Assembly: GCF_900176425.1 (NCBI RefSeq)
Contig: NZ_FWXS01000002.1
Location: 62,001-126,000 of the forward strand
Length of the DNA stretch: 64,000 nucleotides
Reading direction: 5' to 3'
From: Moheibacter sediminis
GTDB lineage: Bacteria > Bacteroidota > Bacteroidia > Flavobacteriales > Weeksellaceae
The notes under the pieces were generated by a model. That model saw nothing but the letters and a program-made list of their open reading frames with translations, did not search any database and was not told the origin of the DNA. A program made the position numbers and the translations under genes. Shown one piece after another: positions 6,977 through 14,980 of this stretch (the stretch's first letter is position 1; each line of letters starts with the position of its first letter).

Positions 6977-9346
6977 TTATTTTCCAAAAGGAATTCTCAC
7001 AATCAATTGAATGTTTCTGCCCATTTCAGGAATTTCCAACGCACGGTAAAAACTCATGTGGTTGAAATATTTTTCATTGGTCAAATTATCTGCTGTCAAA
7101 AGAATATTAGCTCTGAATTGATTAAAATTCAATTCAGATTTAATGCCTGCACCGAAAATGGTGTAGCCATTGGTGATTTCTTCATTTTGTGCAATTCGTT
7201 CTTGTTTTGAAGCAATTTTCGCATCTGCAGAAATCTCCAGGCTTTTTACAAATCCTTTGTTTTTAACCAGTTCATAACTCCATTCCGTAAAGAAAACCAT
7301 CGGCGGACTGAACGGCAACGGATAATCGGTAGAATTGCTCGAAGTAATTTGTCGGTTGTACAGATATTCCACGGAAACAAAAGCATTCAGTCTGTCCCAG
7401 AATTTCTTTTCGATTTTTAATTCTGCACCTGTTAACATCGCTTCACTTTGGCTGTATTTGTAAATCTGTCCGCCATGTGGAAGCGGGGAGAAGATGCCAG
7501 AAGGTTGTAAGAAAATGTAATTGCTGAAATAATAAAAATATGGATTCAACTCAAGATTCCAACTTTGAGGGTGATAAGAAATCTTCAAATCACTTGTCCA
7601 TCCTTGCTCTGTATCGAGATTTGGATTTCCTTGTTCGTGACGGAATGAACCGTGATGAATCCCGTTGGAAGCCAATTCAATTGCAGTTGGCATGCGGAAA
7701 CTGCTTCCTAAGTTCAAATTAAAATCTAAATTAGAATTAGGCTGAAATAAAATTCCGGCAGAACCATTGATATTATTAAACGATTTTTCTAAATGTTGGC
7801 TTCGCTGCGCAAATTCATCGGCTTGCTCATTTCCATTTTGTGATAGAAATTCATACAAGTAATTGTCATAAAAAGGTTGAATTTCAATTTCTGTATGATC
7901 GAATCGAACCCCATAATTTACATTCCATTTCGGATTGATTTCCCATTCGTTGGTGATGTAAGAAGCGATATTAAACCTTGTAAATTCTGGCAAAAGAAAA
8001 TTGTATCCCTTGATTGAATTCTTTTGAGATTGGGATTGAACACCGATGTTTAATTTATTTTTTCGGTTGAATTGATGTTGATATTTAACTTGTGCATCAA
8101 AAGTTGAAAGGTTAAAATCCAATTCTAAATCCGGATCAATTTCTGGCAATGTTTGACTGTTTCCATAATGCGTATGAAACAAACTCCATTCCTGACGTTG
8201 GTTATTCTGAAATCCAAAACTGAATTTCAAAGAATTCGGATGAAATCTTAGAGTGCTTTCACTCAAAACTTTGAAGTGATTTACATTTTGATAAGGAAAT
8301 TCAACATTGCGTCGGTCGCCGTCGTCCTGCACACGATCTAACGTTGGAATTCCGTGCGCACCAGGAAAGAATCCGATTTTCTGATAAAAATTACTCACCG
8401 TCAAAACCGATTCAAAATCAGTGGATGTGTAGCCAACCTGTGCCGAAACCGAATGTTCATTTCCTGCTGTATTTTTCAATCTTTCATTGAAAATCGGAAT
8501 TTGTCGAGTCAGATAAACAATATGGTCAGTCGGAATATTGTAATCTGCAAAATCTGTGTAACTCGCAGAGAATTTGTAAAAGAAATTTTCTTTGCGGTGA
8601 CGTAAATTTAACGAGGAACCAATAGCCTGATTGGCAATTCTTCCAAACAAAATCCAATCTCCTGAAAAAGAATTAGGCAAAGGTTTTGAATCATTGTTGA
8701 GTGCAATTACCCCGCTGATTGCATCGCTTCCGTATTCCAAAGTCCCAGCGCCTTTGATGACTTTGACTTCTTCCACACTCCAAGGATTTACTTCGAGTCC
8801 ATGGTCGGCGCCCCATTGCTGCCCTTCTTGTTTGATTCCGTTTTCGGCAACCAAAACGCGGTTAAATCCTAATCCGCGAATGACGGGTTTTGAAGTTCCG
8901 GAACCGATTTCCATGGCTTGGATTCCAGGAATTTTTTCTAAAGACTTGGCGAGCGAACCTGAATATTCAGCTTGTAGAAATTCTTGATTGACTGTTTCTA
9001 CGTTATTGACATTTTTTTGATGTATATGCGTAATGACAGACTCTTCCAAAACCATTACAGATTTCGAAAGTGTGAAATTAAGTGTTTGATTTTGAGTTAA
9101 ATTAATTTCTTTAATTAATTCATTAAATCCATCCAGAAAAATATGAATTTCGTAATTCCCTTTTTCTAATGAATGGATTTGATAATATCCATTTGCATCA
9201 GAAATGGTTTCTGATTCTCCAATATGAATTTGAACTCCGGACAATGGATTTTTTTGTTCATCCGTGATTTTACCGGAAATTTTTATTTGTGAATAAGCAT
9301 TGATTCCCACAAAAATGGAAATAAATACTAAATACAGCGTGCGCAT
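6977..9346 (-). CDS. TonB-dependent receptor with carboxypeptidase-like N-terminal domain, probably metal uptake
   Basis: This is a 789-residue outer-membrane transporter driven by TonB. In order: signal peptide (to ~residue 19), CarboxypepD_reg-like domain (KISGKITDEQKNPLSGVQIHIGES, about 20-100), plug domain (SLAKSLEKIPGIQAMEIG, KPVIRGLGFNRVLV, VEEVKVIKGAGTLEYGSDAISGVI), then a 22-strand type barrel to ENLTNEKYFNHMSFYRALEIPEMGR and terminal RIPFGK. The NPWSVEEVKVIKGAGTLEYG form and a His-containing linker (VITHIHQKN) resemble receptors linked to metals such as zinc or copper. Substrate is inferred only from the His-rich proteins on both sides. The start is ATG 9346. Confidence 0.92.
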   Translation of the reverse strand: MRTLYLVFISIFVGINAYSQIKISGKITDEQKNPLSGVQIHIGESETISDANGYYQIHSLEKGNYEIHIFLDGFNELIKEINLTQNQTLNFTLSKSVMVLEESVITHIHQKNVNNVETVNQEFLQAEYSGSLAKSLEKIPGIQAMEIGSGTSKPVIRGLGFNRVLVAENGIKQEGQQWGADHGLEVNPWSVEEVKVIKGAGTLEYGSDAISGVIALNNDSKPLPNSFSGDWILFGRIANQAIGSSLNLRHRKENFFYKFSASYTDFADYNIPTDHIVYLTRQIPIFNERLKNTAGNEHSVSAQVGYTSTDFESVLTVSNFYQKIGFFPGAHGIPTLDRVQDDGDRRNVEFPYQNVNHFKVLSESTLRFHPNSLKFSFGFQNNQRQEWSLFHTHYGNSQTLPEIDPDLELDFNLSTFDAQVKYQHQFNRKNKLNIGVQSQSQKNSIKGYNFLLPEFTRFNIASYITNEWEINPKWNVNYGVRFDHTEIEIQPFYDNYLYEFLSQNGNEQADEFAQRSQHLEKSFNNINGSAGILFQPNSNLDFNLNLGSSFRMPTAIELASNGIHHGSFRHEQGNPNLDTEQGWTSDLKISYHPQSWNLELNPYFYYFSNYIFLQPSGIFSPLPHGGQIYKYSQSEAMLTGAELKIEKKFWDRLNAFVSVEYLYNRQITSSNSTDYPLPFSPPMVFFTEWSYELVKNKGFVKSLEISADAKIASKQERIAQNEEITNGYTIFGAGIKSELNFNQFRANILLTADNLTNEKYFNHMSFYRALEIPEMGRNIQLIVRIPFGK

Positions 9347-9402
9347 AATTTTGACTCGTATAAATTCTAAAAAATTGCCAAAGGCAATCGGTTAAGCTGG
9401 AA

Positions 9403-9732
9403 TTATACGTTGTATGGCGGTGCGCGGAGCTGTTTGTGGAAATTTAATTCAGATTTATAGAAACTTGAAATCGTAAATTCAGGTTTTAATTCAGAGGAAC
9501 TAAACACCAAAGGAATTTCAATAGTTTCAATTTTTAATTCTAAAGTAGGCGTGAAATTGAAGTCACAAAGGTTGCAATGTGCTTCGTGGTAATTGATAAA
9601 TGAGATTTCAGCTTTGTCAGTATGTGCATGGTTATGCGTTAAATGTTCCAGCTGGTGAATGGGTTGCAGCAAAATCGCCAGCAAAAAAAGAATTGCTGAG
9701 CAAGAATTTGTGATCTGTTCCCGTAAACTCAT
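9403..9732 (-). CDS. Small His-rich membrane-anchored protein ending in RAPP
   Basis: This 109-residue protein has an N-terminal hydrophobic helix (CSAILFLLAILLQPIHQL) running directly into a His cluster (EHLTHNHAHTD), then YHEAHCNLCDFNF with a possible H-x2-H-C-x2-C metal site, a beta-rich middle and the tail HKQLRAPPYNV. It is paralogous in layout to the gene at 6640-6975, on the other side of the TonB receptor. The start is ATG 9732; a TATCTTTG box ends only four bases upstream, so the mRNA may be nearly leaderless. It heads the four-gene putative metal operon (9732 down to 6115). Function is inferred. Confidence 0.75.
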   Translation of the reverse strand: MSLREQITNSCSAILFLLAILLQPIHQLEHLTHNHAHTDKAEISFINYHEAHCNLCDFNFTPTLELKIETIEIPLVFSSSELKPEFTISSFYKSELNFHKQLRAPPYNV

Positions 9733-9736
9733 TTGG

Positions 9737-9744
9737 CAAAGATA
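9737..9744 (-). promoter_or_regulatory. -7 box (TATCTTTG) four bases before the RAPP gene start
   Basis: The minus strand reads TATCTTTG, CCAA, then ATG. This exact TAnnTTTG match implies the operon has its own promoter, separate from the sigma-factor genes whose last stop is only 20 nt upstream, and a very short or absent 5' leader. Confidence 0.55.
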
Positions 9745-9756
9745 GGTATTTAGGTA

Positions 9757-10440
9757 TTAAGGTTCTATTTTTTTCAATTCTTTCAGATTTTTGCCTAATC
9801 GTCTCAAGAAAATCCCATATATGATTCCGTAATAAAGTACTGAAAATAAAATAATTAAAAAAGATGAAATGGCAGCCAAACCGATTCCTACGCCTTTTGC
9901 GGTTTGTTCGATTTCTTGTGGAGACATATTTCCTTTGTCATAATCATGCATAAAAACCTGTTGTCCCATTTCGACATACATCGGGAAAATAAAAGCCAGG
10001 CTGAGCACTACCCAAAGAATAATTAACCAGGAGAGTACTTTTCTAAATTCTATAATTTTATCAATCAATGCTTTGACTGATAATTGTGCTGATATTTTTC
10101 TGAAATAAATAAATGTAATGGCGACGAAAATACAAGAACCTACTAAACTGATGTGTGAAATATAATCATAGCTTTTCAGCGTCTCCTCATTCATCACTTC
10201 TTTGAGATGTTCACTAATCATGTTAGTTCCCGAGACGATTGCCCAAATTGAAAATACGATTGCAAGTGCGAGCTCAGCAAGGGTGATGTAAAATAACCAT
10301 TGCACAGAATTCTTAGATTTTCGATGAATCATCTTGAAAATCTGATTTTTATCGTAGGATTTTTCGTCCGTTTGATTTTGCCAGAGTGATTTCAAATCAT
10401 TTAGCTCGTCGTCGTGTATGTTGGATTCGTTGTTGATCAT
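9757..10440 (-). CDS. Four-helix membrane protein, probable partner of the ECF sigma factor
   Basis: This is a 227-residue protein. A ~45-residue hydrophilic N-terminus (HDDELNDLKSLWQNQTDEKSYDKNQIFKMIHRKSKN) precedes four predicted transmembrane helices near residues 48-70, 97-120, 132-152 and 180-207. The start ATG overlaps the sigma-factor stop in an ATGA, so translation is coupled. A cytoplasmic N-terminal segment, membrane helices and coupling to an ECF sigma gene are the usual arrangement for an anti-sigma factor. I see no zinc-binding HxxxCxxC motif and do not recognise a named anti-sigma domain. Anti-sigma function is therefore inference from context. Confidence 0.75.
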   Translation of the reverse strand: MINNESNIHDDELNDLKSLWQNQTDEKSYDKNQIFKMIHRKSKNSVQWLFYITLAELALAIVFSIWAIVSGTNMISEHLKEVMNEETLKSYDYISHISLVGSCIFVAITFIYFRKISAQLSVKALIDKIIEFRKVLSWLIILWVVLSLAFIFPMYVEMGQQVFMHDYDKGNMSPQEIEQTAKGVGIGLAAISSFLIILFSVLYYGIIYGIFLRRLGKNLKELKKIEP

Positions 10441-10940
10441 TTCGGTTGAGGATTCATCATTTCTTTTAGTTTAGTTTTGGCCCTGTTCATTTTTACACGT
10501 GCATTTACCTCAGTAATTCCTATCGTACTTGCGATGTCTTTGTAGGGCAAATCTTCCAGATAAAGTAAAATAAGCGCTCTTTCCACATCGTTTAGTTTTT
10601 TTATGCAGGCATAAAGGAACTTTAACTTTTCTTCATAATCTTCGTCATAATCATTGGATTTGATGTTGAAAAAACTTCCATCGTCCAATGAAGTTGTGTT
10701 GACCGTTCTGTTTTTTTGTCTAAATAATGTTATGGCTGTGTTCAGTCCTACGCGGTACATCCACGTACTGAATTTAGAATCACCCTTAAATGAATCAAAT
10801 GATTTCCAGAGCTGTAATACGATTTCCTGAAACAAGTCTTCGCGTGCTTCGGGTGTATCACAGTAAATCCTACACACTTTGTGTACGATCCCCTGATTTG
10901 ATTCTATTAATTGTGTAAACTCAGTTTCTTTGGATTTCAC
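10437..10940 (-). CDS. ECF-type RNA polymerase sigma factor
   Basis: This 167-residue sigma-70 family protein has region 2 (GIVHKVCRIYCDTPEAREDLFQEIVLQLWKS, FSTWMYRVGLNTAITLFR) and region 4 (LNDVERALILLYLEDLPYKDIASTIGITEVNARVKMNRAKTKL). There is no region 1 or 3, as expected for ECF sigmas. The start is GTG 10940: an in-frame stop lies 12 bases upstream and region 2 begins soon after, so it is probably correct. A TATTTTTG -7 box lies 20 nt upstream. The downstream membrane gene overlaps by 4 nt and is the likely regulator. Target genes cannot be read from this window. Confidence 0.93.
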   Translation of the reverse strand: MKSKETEFTQLIESNQGIVHKVCRIYCDTPEAREDLFQEIVLQLWKSFDSFKGDSKFSTWMYRVGLNTAITLFRQKNRTVNTTSLDDGSFFNIKSNDYDEDYEEKLKFLYACIKKLNDVERALILLYLEDLPYKDIASTIGITEVNARVKMNRAKTKLKEMMNPQPK

Positions 10941-10960
10941 AACGCTGGATAATTAGTAAG

Positions 10961-10968
10961 CAAAAATA
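10961..10968 (-). promoter_or_regulatory. -7 box (TATTTTTG) for the ECF sigma operon
   Basis: The minus strand reads TATTTTTG 20 nt upstream of the GTG start. An exact housekeeping-type match suggests expression does not depend only on the ECF sigma itself. Confidence 0.55.
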
Positions 10969-11009
10969 GGAGAGTTGTTACAAAAAACAATAATTATTTT
11001 ACGAATTTA

Positions 11010-11097
11010 TATAAACGAAGAAACCCTCGCTCAAAAAGAACGAGGGTATTCCCCCTAACCAACTTAAACCTAATGAAAATAGTATTTTTGCTATTTC
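11010..11097 (-). ncRNA. Candidate small RNA with its own promoter and terminator
   Basis: On the minus strand a TTG (11129-11131), an 18-nt spacer and TATCTTTG (11103-11110) form a complete Bacteroidota promoter. The transcript would start near 11097. It contains a 5' hairpin (AAATAG with CTATTT), a single-stranded stretch including GTTTAAGTTGGTTAGGGGG, and a 7-bp terminator stem ACCCTCG/CGAGGGT (bases 11023-11047) followed by a U-rich tail. There is no convincing reading frame. It lies between pabA, which ends at 11203, and the sigma factor gene. I recall similar GGTTTAAGTTGGTTAGGGG text from other Flavobacteriia but cannot confirm a named family. Confidence 0.5.
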
Positions 11098-11102
11098 CGG
11101 TT

Positions 11103-11131
11103 CAAAGATACACGAAGATTTTGAATTACAA
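11103..11131 (-). promoter_or_regulatory. Full -33/-7 promoter for the candidate sRNA
   Basis: TTG at 11129-11131, 18 nt, then TATCTTTG at 11103-11110 on the minus strand. It is the best complete promoter that I found in the window, and no protein gene starts downstream of it. Confidence 0.6.
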
Positions 11132-11202
11132 AAAATAAATTAAAAAATATTTTAATTATTCTCTTTAAAGTTTAATCGATTGCATTAATAAATAATAGCA
11201 TT

Positions 11203-11769
11203 TTATGACTCATTAAGCCAATTAATTATTAATTTTGAGCCAATTAGAGTCATGTAGCTTTCCGGATGAAATTGTACACCGCGAACATCAAATATTTTAT
11301 GGCGAAGCGACATGATATTTCCAAATTCATCCAAAGAAGTAATTTCTAGACAATCGGGAAGGGGAGAATCGACAATCCAAGAATGGTATCTGCCAACCCT
11401 AATTTCAGAATTTATTCCTTTATATAAATATTCATCATTTACCGTCAGTTTTATTTGAGAAGTCATTCCATGGTAAACCTGATTGAGATTTTTCAAAGTT
11501 CCGCCGAAAACTTCTCCGATTGCCTGCATTCCCAGACAAATCCCTAAAATACTTTTTGTCGGAGCATATTTTTCAATTATTTCATTTATCAATCCGGCAT
11601 CTTGGGGAAGTCCAGGACCGGGAGAAAGCAAAATTTTGTGAAATTCATTCACTTCATCTAATTCAAATTCATCATTAAATTTCACAACCACTTCAAAATT
11701 TAATTCTTCCAAAAGATGAACCAAATTGTATGTAAAGCTGTCGTAATTATCGATTAATAAAACTCTCAA
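11203..11769 (-). CDS. pabA: Glutamine amidotransferase subunit PabA/TrpG
   Basis: This 188-residue class I glutamine amidotransferase would supply ammonia to aminodeoxychorismate or anthranilate synthase. It begins with the family signature LLIDNYDSFTYNLVHLL and has LLSPGPGLPQDAG, the nucleophile Cys78 in GICLGMQ, and His168 and Glu170 in VQFHPES. Length is normal. The start is TTG 11769, overlapping the TGA stop of the upstream permease gene as TTGA, and is supported by the N-terminal signature. No pabB or trpE is nearby, so sequence alone does not separate PabA from TrpG; the lone context favours PabA or a dual-use subunit. Confidence 0.9.
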   Translation of the reverse strand: MRVLLIDNYDSFTYNLVHLLEELNFEVVVKFNDEFELDEVNEFHKILLSPGPGLPQDAGLINEIIEKYAPTKSILGICLGMQAIGEVFGGTLKNLNQVYHGMTSQIKLTVNDEYLYKGINSEIRVGRYHSWIVDSPLPDCLEITSLDEFGNIMSLRHKIFDVRGVQFHPESYMTLIGSKLIINWLNES

Positions 11770-12998
11770 CTTTGGTTGATTTTCATTGCCTGGTTGGGCG
11801 TGATTTTAGAAATTAAATAAGATGGAAGAATCAAAACTATTGCAGAAATAATGATCGCACAGATATTTAAAATTAAAATATAACCTATGTCCAAATAAAC
11901 CGGCGCATAAGAGAGGTAATAATTCTCTGCGGGTAATTTGATGATTTTGAAATATTTCTGAATTAATAACAATCCAATTCCTAATACATTTCCGACAACC
12001 AATCCCGGAATCATGATGAAAACTGCGTAATAGATAAAAATCTTTCGTACGCGCCAGTTTGTAGCACCCAAAGTTTTCAAAAGCCCAATAGAATGTGTTC
12101 TTTCGAGAATTAAAATTAACAATACCATGACCATATTGATCACAACGACAATCATCATGATAAATAATACGACAAAAATATTGGTGTCGAAAATTGCAAT
12201 CCAGTCATTGATTTGTGTAAAAGAAGTAGAAGCAGATTGCGCATACAATTGAAAATTGATATTTTCGTTGACTTTCAGTGCAACTTCATCCAGTTTTTCT
12301 ATGTCTGTAAATAATTCAAATCCGCCTACAGTCAGGCTGTCCCACTTATTCAAACGCTGAACTTGTTTGATGTCACCGATGATATAGATGTCATCAAAAT
12401 CTTTTATGTCTGTAGAAAACAAACCGGAAACCTGAAATCTTCTGTAAATCGGTTTTCCATTATTTTGAGAAAAATAAATGACAAAAGAACTATCTACATC
12501 GAGGTGTAATTCTTTTGCAATTTTTTCGGGAATAACCACATCATTTGAAACCTGAGTTTTACCGATGATTGGAAATTTCCCCTTGGTTATGTAATTATGA
12601 AAACGAACTCTATCGAAATCCGTTCCGACACCTTTCAAAAATACCCCGCTGAAATTGTCTTTTGTACGAATAATTCCGCCTTTCACGGCAATTGCCTGAA
12701 TGTGATTTATTTCAGGAACGGCACGGAAATTGGGATAAAAGTCCTGCTTCAGAGAAAGCGAATCCGAATTAAATGAAAGGTTACTGTTATAAGGTTTTAT
12801 AGTGATGTGTCCGTTGAAATCAGCCAGTTTTTGCTTGATGCCTTTGCGCGCTCCGATTCCGGTAGAAAGCGTAATCAACGCCACCATAATGCCTATTGCA
12901 ACTGCAATCTGTCCTATGCGGATGATGGTAGTAGAAAGGTTATTTTTACTACTTTTACCAAACGCAATTTTATTAGCAAACCACCAGGAGAAATTCAA
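11766..12998 (-). CDS. LolC/LolE-like ABC transporter permease (FtsX family)
   Basis: This is a 410-residue inner-membrane permease. It has one N-terminal helix (IRIGQIAVAIGIMVALITLS), a large periplasmic domain of ~230 residues, then three C-terminal helices in the FtsX domain, with TFVVLFIMMIVVVINMVMVLLILILERTHSIGLLKTLGATNWRV containing the family core. This is the layout of LolC/LolE, which extract lipoproteins from the inner membrane. The ATPase gene is not in the window. The start is TTG 12998 with an in-frame stop just upstream; its start lies only 18 bp from the divergent namZ start, so its promoter must sit inside namZ coding sequence (TATATTTG at 13034-13041). Confidence 0.88.
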   Translation of the reverse strand: MNFSWWFANKIAFGKSSKNNLSTTIIRIGQIAVAIGIMVALITLSTGIGARKGIKQKLADFNGHITIKPYNSNLSFNSDSLSLKQDFYPNFRAVPEINHIQAIAVKGGIIRTKDNFSGVFLKGVGTDFDRVRFHNYITKGKFPIIGKTQVSNDVVIPEKIAKELHLDVDSSFVIYFSQNNGKPIYRRFQVSGLFSTDIKDFDDIYIIGDIKQVQRLNKWDSLTVGGFELFTDIEKLDEVALKVNENINFQLYAQSASTSFTQINDWIAIFDTNIFVVLFIMMIVVVINMVMVLLILILERTHSIGLLKTLGATNWRVRKIFIYYAVFIMIPGLVVGNVLGIGLLLIQKYFKIIKLPAENYYLSYAPVYLDIGYILILNICAIIISAIVLILPSYLISKITPNQAMKINQS

Positions 12999-13016
12999 AC
13001 TGATTAAAATTTAAAT

Positions 13017-14246
13017 ATGATTCAAAAACTTTTCAAATATACATTAATTGCTGTATTCCTCTTTGCAAATCAGATTTCATTTGCACAAAATGACGATTAC
13101 GAAAGAATTTATGCCGGAGCAGAAAATCCGGAGCTTTATCTTACACTCATGCTCAATAAAAGAGTTGGAGTAGTTACAAATCAAACAGGAGTCTTATTTG
13201 CCGGTACTCAGCTTTATTCCATGAGTGCTGAAAAGTTAAAACAGGATGTGCACTTGGTTGACTTTTTGGTAAGCCGGAAAGTAGATGTGAAAAAAATATT
13301 TTCGCCTGAGCATGGTTTCCGTGGTGATGTTGATGCAGGGGAAACCGTAAAATCAGGAAAAGATGTAAAAACGGGATTGCCTATCGTTTCACTTTATGGA
13401 AACAATAAAAAACCAACGAAAGCGCAAATCGAAGATTTAGATGTGATTCTTTTTGATATTCAGGATGTTGGCGTGAGATTTTATACTTATATCTCGACTT
13501 TGCATTACATCATGGAAGCCGCCGCTGAAAACGGTAAAAAAGTAATTGTGCTCGACAGAGCCAATCCAAACGGGCATTACATAGATGGCCCGGTGATGAA
13601 AGACAAATTCAAAACTTTTGTGGGAATGCACAATGTTCCGGTCGTTTACGGAATGACAATCGGCGAATATGCCAAAATGATCAATGGCGAAAAATGGCTT
13701 GCAAATGGTGTTCAGACGGATTTGACGGTGATTCCTTTGAAAAATTATACGCACCAGAGACATTACATTTTACCGATTCCGCCATCGCCTAATTTACCTA
13801 ATGACAAATCCATTAATTTGTATCCGTCAACCTGTTTTTTTGAAGCATTTCATGGGAGTGAAGGACGCGGAACGGATAAACCGTTTCAGGTTTACGGTTC
13901 GCCTTTTCTAAAAAATATGTCGTATGAATTTACTCCGAAACCCAATGCAGGAGCGAAATCACCGAGATTCAACGGAGAAGTTTGTTATGGAGAAGATTTG
14001 ACAGAAACGCCTTTTTTATCTGAAATTAAATTGGAATGGTTAATCAAAGCATTTAAAAATTACGAAGGAAAAGAACCGTTTTGGATTAAGCAATCAGGGA
14101 AATTCTGGATTGATACGCTTGCCGGAACCGATGAATTGAGGAAACAAATCGAACAAGGAATGAGTGAAGAGCAAATCAAAGCTACTTGGCAAAAGGATTT
14201 AGTAGAATTTAAAAAAATCAGGGAAAAATATCTGATTTACAAATAG
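13017..14246 (+). CDS. namZ: Exo-beta-N-acetylmuramidase NamZ (DUF1343)
   Basis: NamZ removes terminal N-acetylmuramic acid from peptidoglycan fragments for cell-wall recycling. The 409-residue protein has a signal peptide (LIAVFLFANQISFAQ) and the DUF1343 domain. Conserved stretches include VGVVTNQTGV, KKIFSPEHGFRG, LPIVSLYG, DLDVILFDIQDVGVRFYTYISTLHYIMEA, LDRANPNG and LPPSPNLPN-like text (IPPSPNLPNDKS), followed by EGRGTDKPFQ. Length is normal. A HAD-family phosphatase gene follows after 9 nt, in the same operon. The start ATG 13017 is 18 bp from the divergent permease start. Confidence 0.92.
   Translation: MIQKLFKYTLIAVFLFANQISFAQNDDYERIYAGAENPELYLTLMLNKRVGVVTNQTGVLFAGTQLYSMSAEKLKQDVHLVDFLVSRKVDVKKIFSPEHGFRGDVDAGETVKSGKDVKTGLPIVSLYGNNKKPTKAQIEDLDVILFDIQDVGVRFYTYISTLHYIMEAAAENGKKVIVLDRANPNGHYIDGPVMKDKFKTFVGMHNVPVVYGMTIGEYAKMINGEKWLANGVQTDLTVIPLKNYTHQRHYILPIPPSPNLPNDKSINLYPSTCFFEAFHGSEGRGTDKPFQVYGSPFLKNMSYEFTPKPNAGAKSPRFNGEVCYGEDLTETPFLSEIKLEWLIKAFKNYEGKEPFWIKQSGKFWIDTLAGTDELRKQIEQGMSEEQIKATWQKDLVEFKKIREKYLIYK
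13034..13041 (-). promoter_or_regulatory. Possible -7 box (TATATTTG) for the permease-pabA operon, inside namZ
   Basis: The minus strand reads TATATTTG 35 nt upstream of the TTG start at 12998 and lies within the namZ signal-peptide codons. The 18-bp gap between the divergent starts leaves no room for promoters outside coding sequence. Weak evidence alone. Confidence 0.35.
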
Positions 14247-14255
14247 AAAAGATAA

Positions 14256-14912
14256 ATGATGAAGAATATAATTTTTGATTTAGACGGAACGCTTTGGGAT
14301 TCCCGCTCTACTTTGATTGAAGCCTGGAATTCTGTTCTGGATAAGCATCAATTGATTGAAAAACCTTTAGTAGAAGATGATTTGACTAAATTCATGGGGT
14401 TGCTTTTACCTGATATTTTACCGATTTTATTTCCAAATGGAACACCGGAACAATTTGATTTAATCCTCAAAGAAATCATCGAACATGAATGCAAAACTCT
14501 TTCTACAAAAGGCGGAATCATTTACGAAAAAGTAGAACATACTTTGAATGTATTGTCTAAAAACCATGATCTGTATATTGTGAGTAATTGTCAGGACGGA
14601 TACATCGAAGCATTTTTGGAATTTTCAAAATTCAGCCATTTTTTCAAAGATTATGAATCTGCAGGGAGAACAGGAAAAAATAAACAAGAAAATATCCGAC
14701 TGGTCTTAGAAAGAAATGAATTGAATCCGGAACAAACAATTTACGTCGGCGACACGCAAACCGATTACAGTTCCTCAACAGCAAACGATTTGAATTTCGT
14801 TTTTTGTAATTATGGATTTGGAGAATTGGACGAAAATTCAAAAGTATTTGCTGAAATCAATTCTTTTGATGAACTGGCAAAACTTTCTGTGACTTCTCAA
14901 AATTTAGTCTAA
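14256..14912 (+). CDS. HAD-superfamily phosphatase
   Basis: This is a 218-residue cytoplasmic hydrolase with the four HAD motifs: nucleophile and acid/base Asp in IIFDLDGTLWDS (motif I), Ser in YIVSNCQ (motif II), Lys near SAGRTGKNKQENI (motif III) and YVGDTQTDYSS (motif IV). The helical cap between motifs I and II is of the phosphoglycolate phosphatase/beta-phosphoglucomutase type (subfamily IA). Substrate unknown. It follows namZ by 9 nt; a role in sugar phosphate salvage is possible but not shown. Two ATGs are adjacent at the start. Confidence 0.88.
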   Translation: MMKNIIFDLDGTLWDSRSTLIEAWNSVLDKHQLIEKPLVEDDLTKFMGLLLPDILPILFPNGTPEQFDLILKEIIEHECKTLSTKGGIIYEKVEHTLNVLSKNHDLYIVSNCQDGYIEAFLEFSKFSHFFKDYESAGRTGKNKQENIRLVLERNELNPEQTIYVGDTQTDYSSSTANDLNFVFCNYGFGELDENSKVFAEINSFDELAKLSVTSQNLV

Positions 14913-14980
14913 AATTTTAGCAGAATATTCGTTTGGCTGTCTTGCAAAAATGTAAGACTTTTGCAGGCTTGTTTTGAATT

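Noticed and set aside
11071-11136. Plus-strand mini-frame of 21 codons within the candidate sRNA region
   Set aside because: It has no ribosome-binding or promoter support on that strand, while the other strand has a full promoter and terminator.
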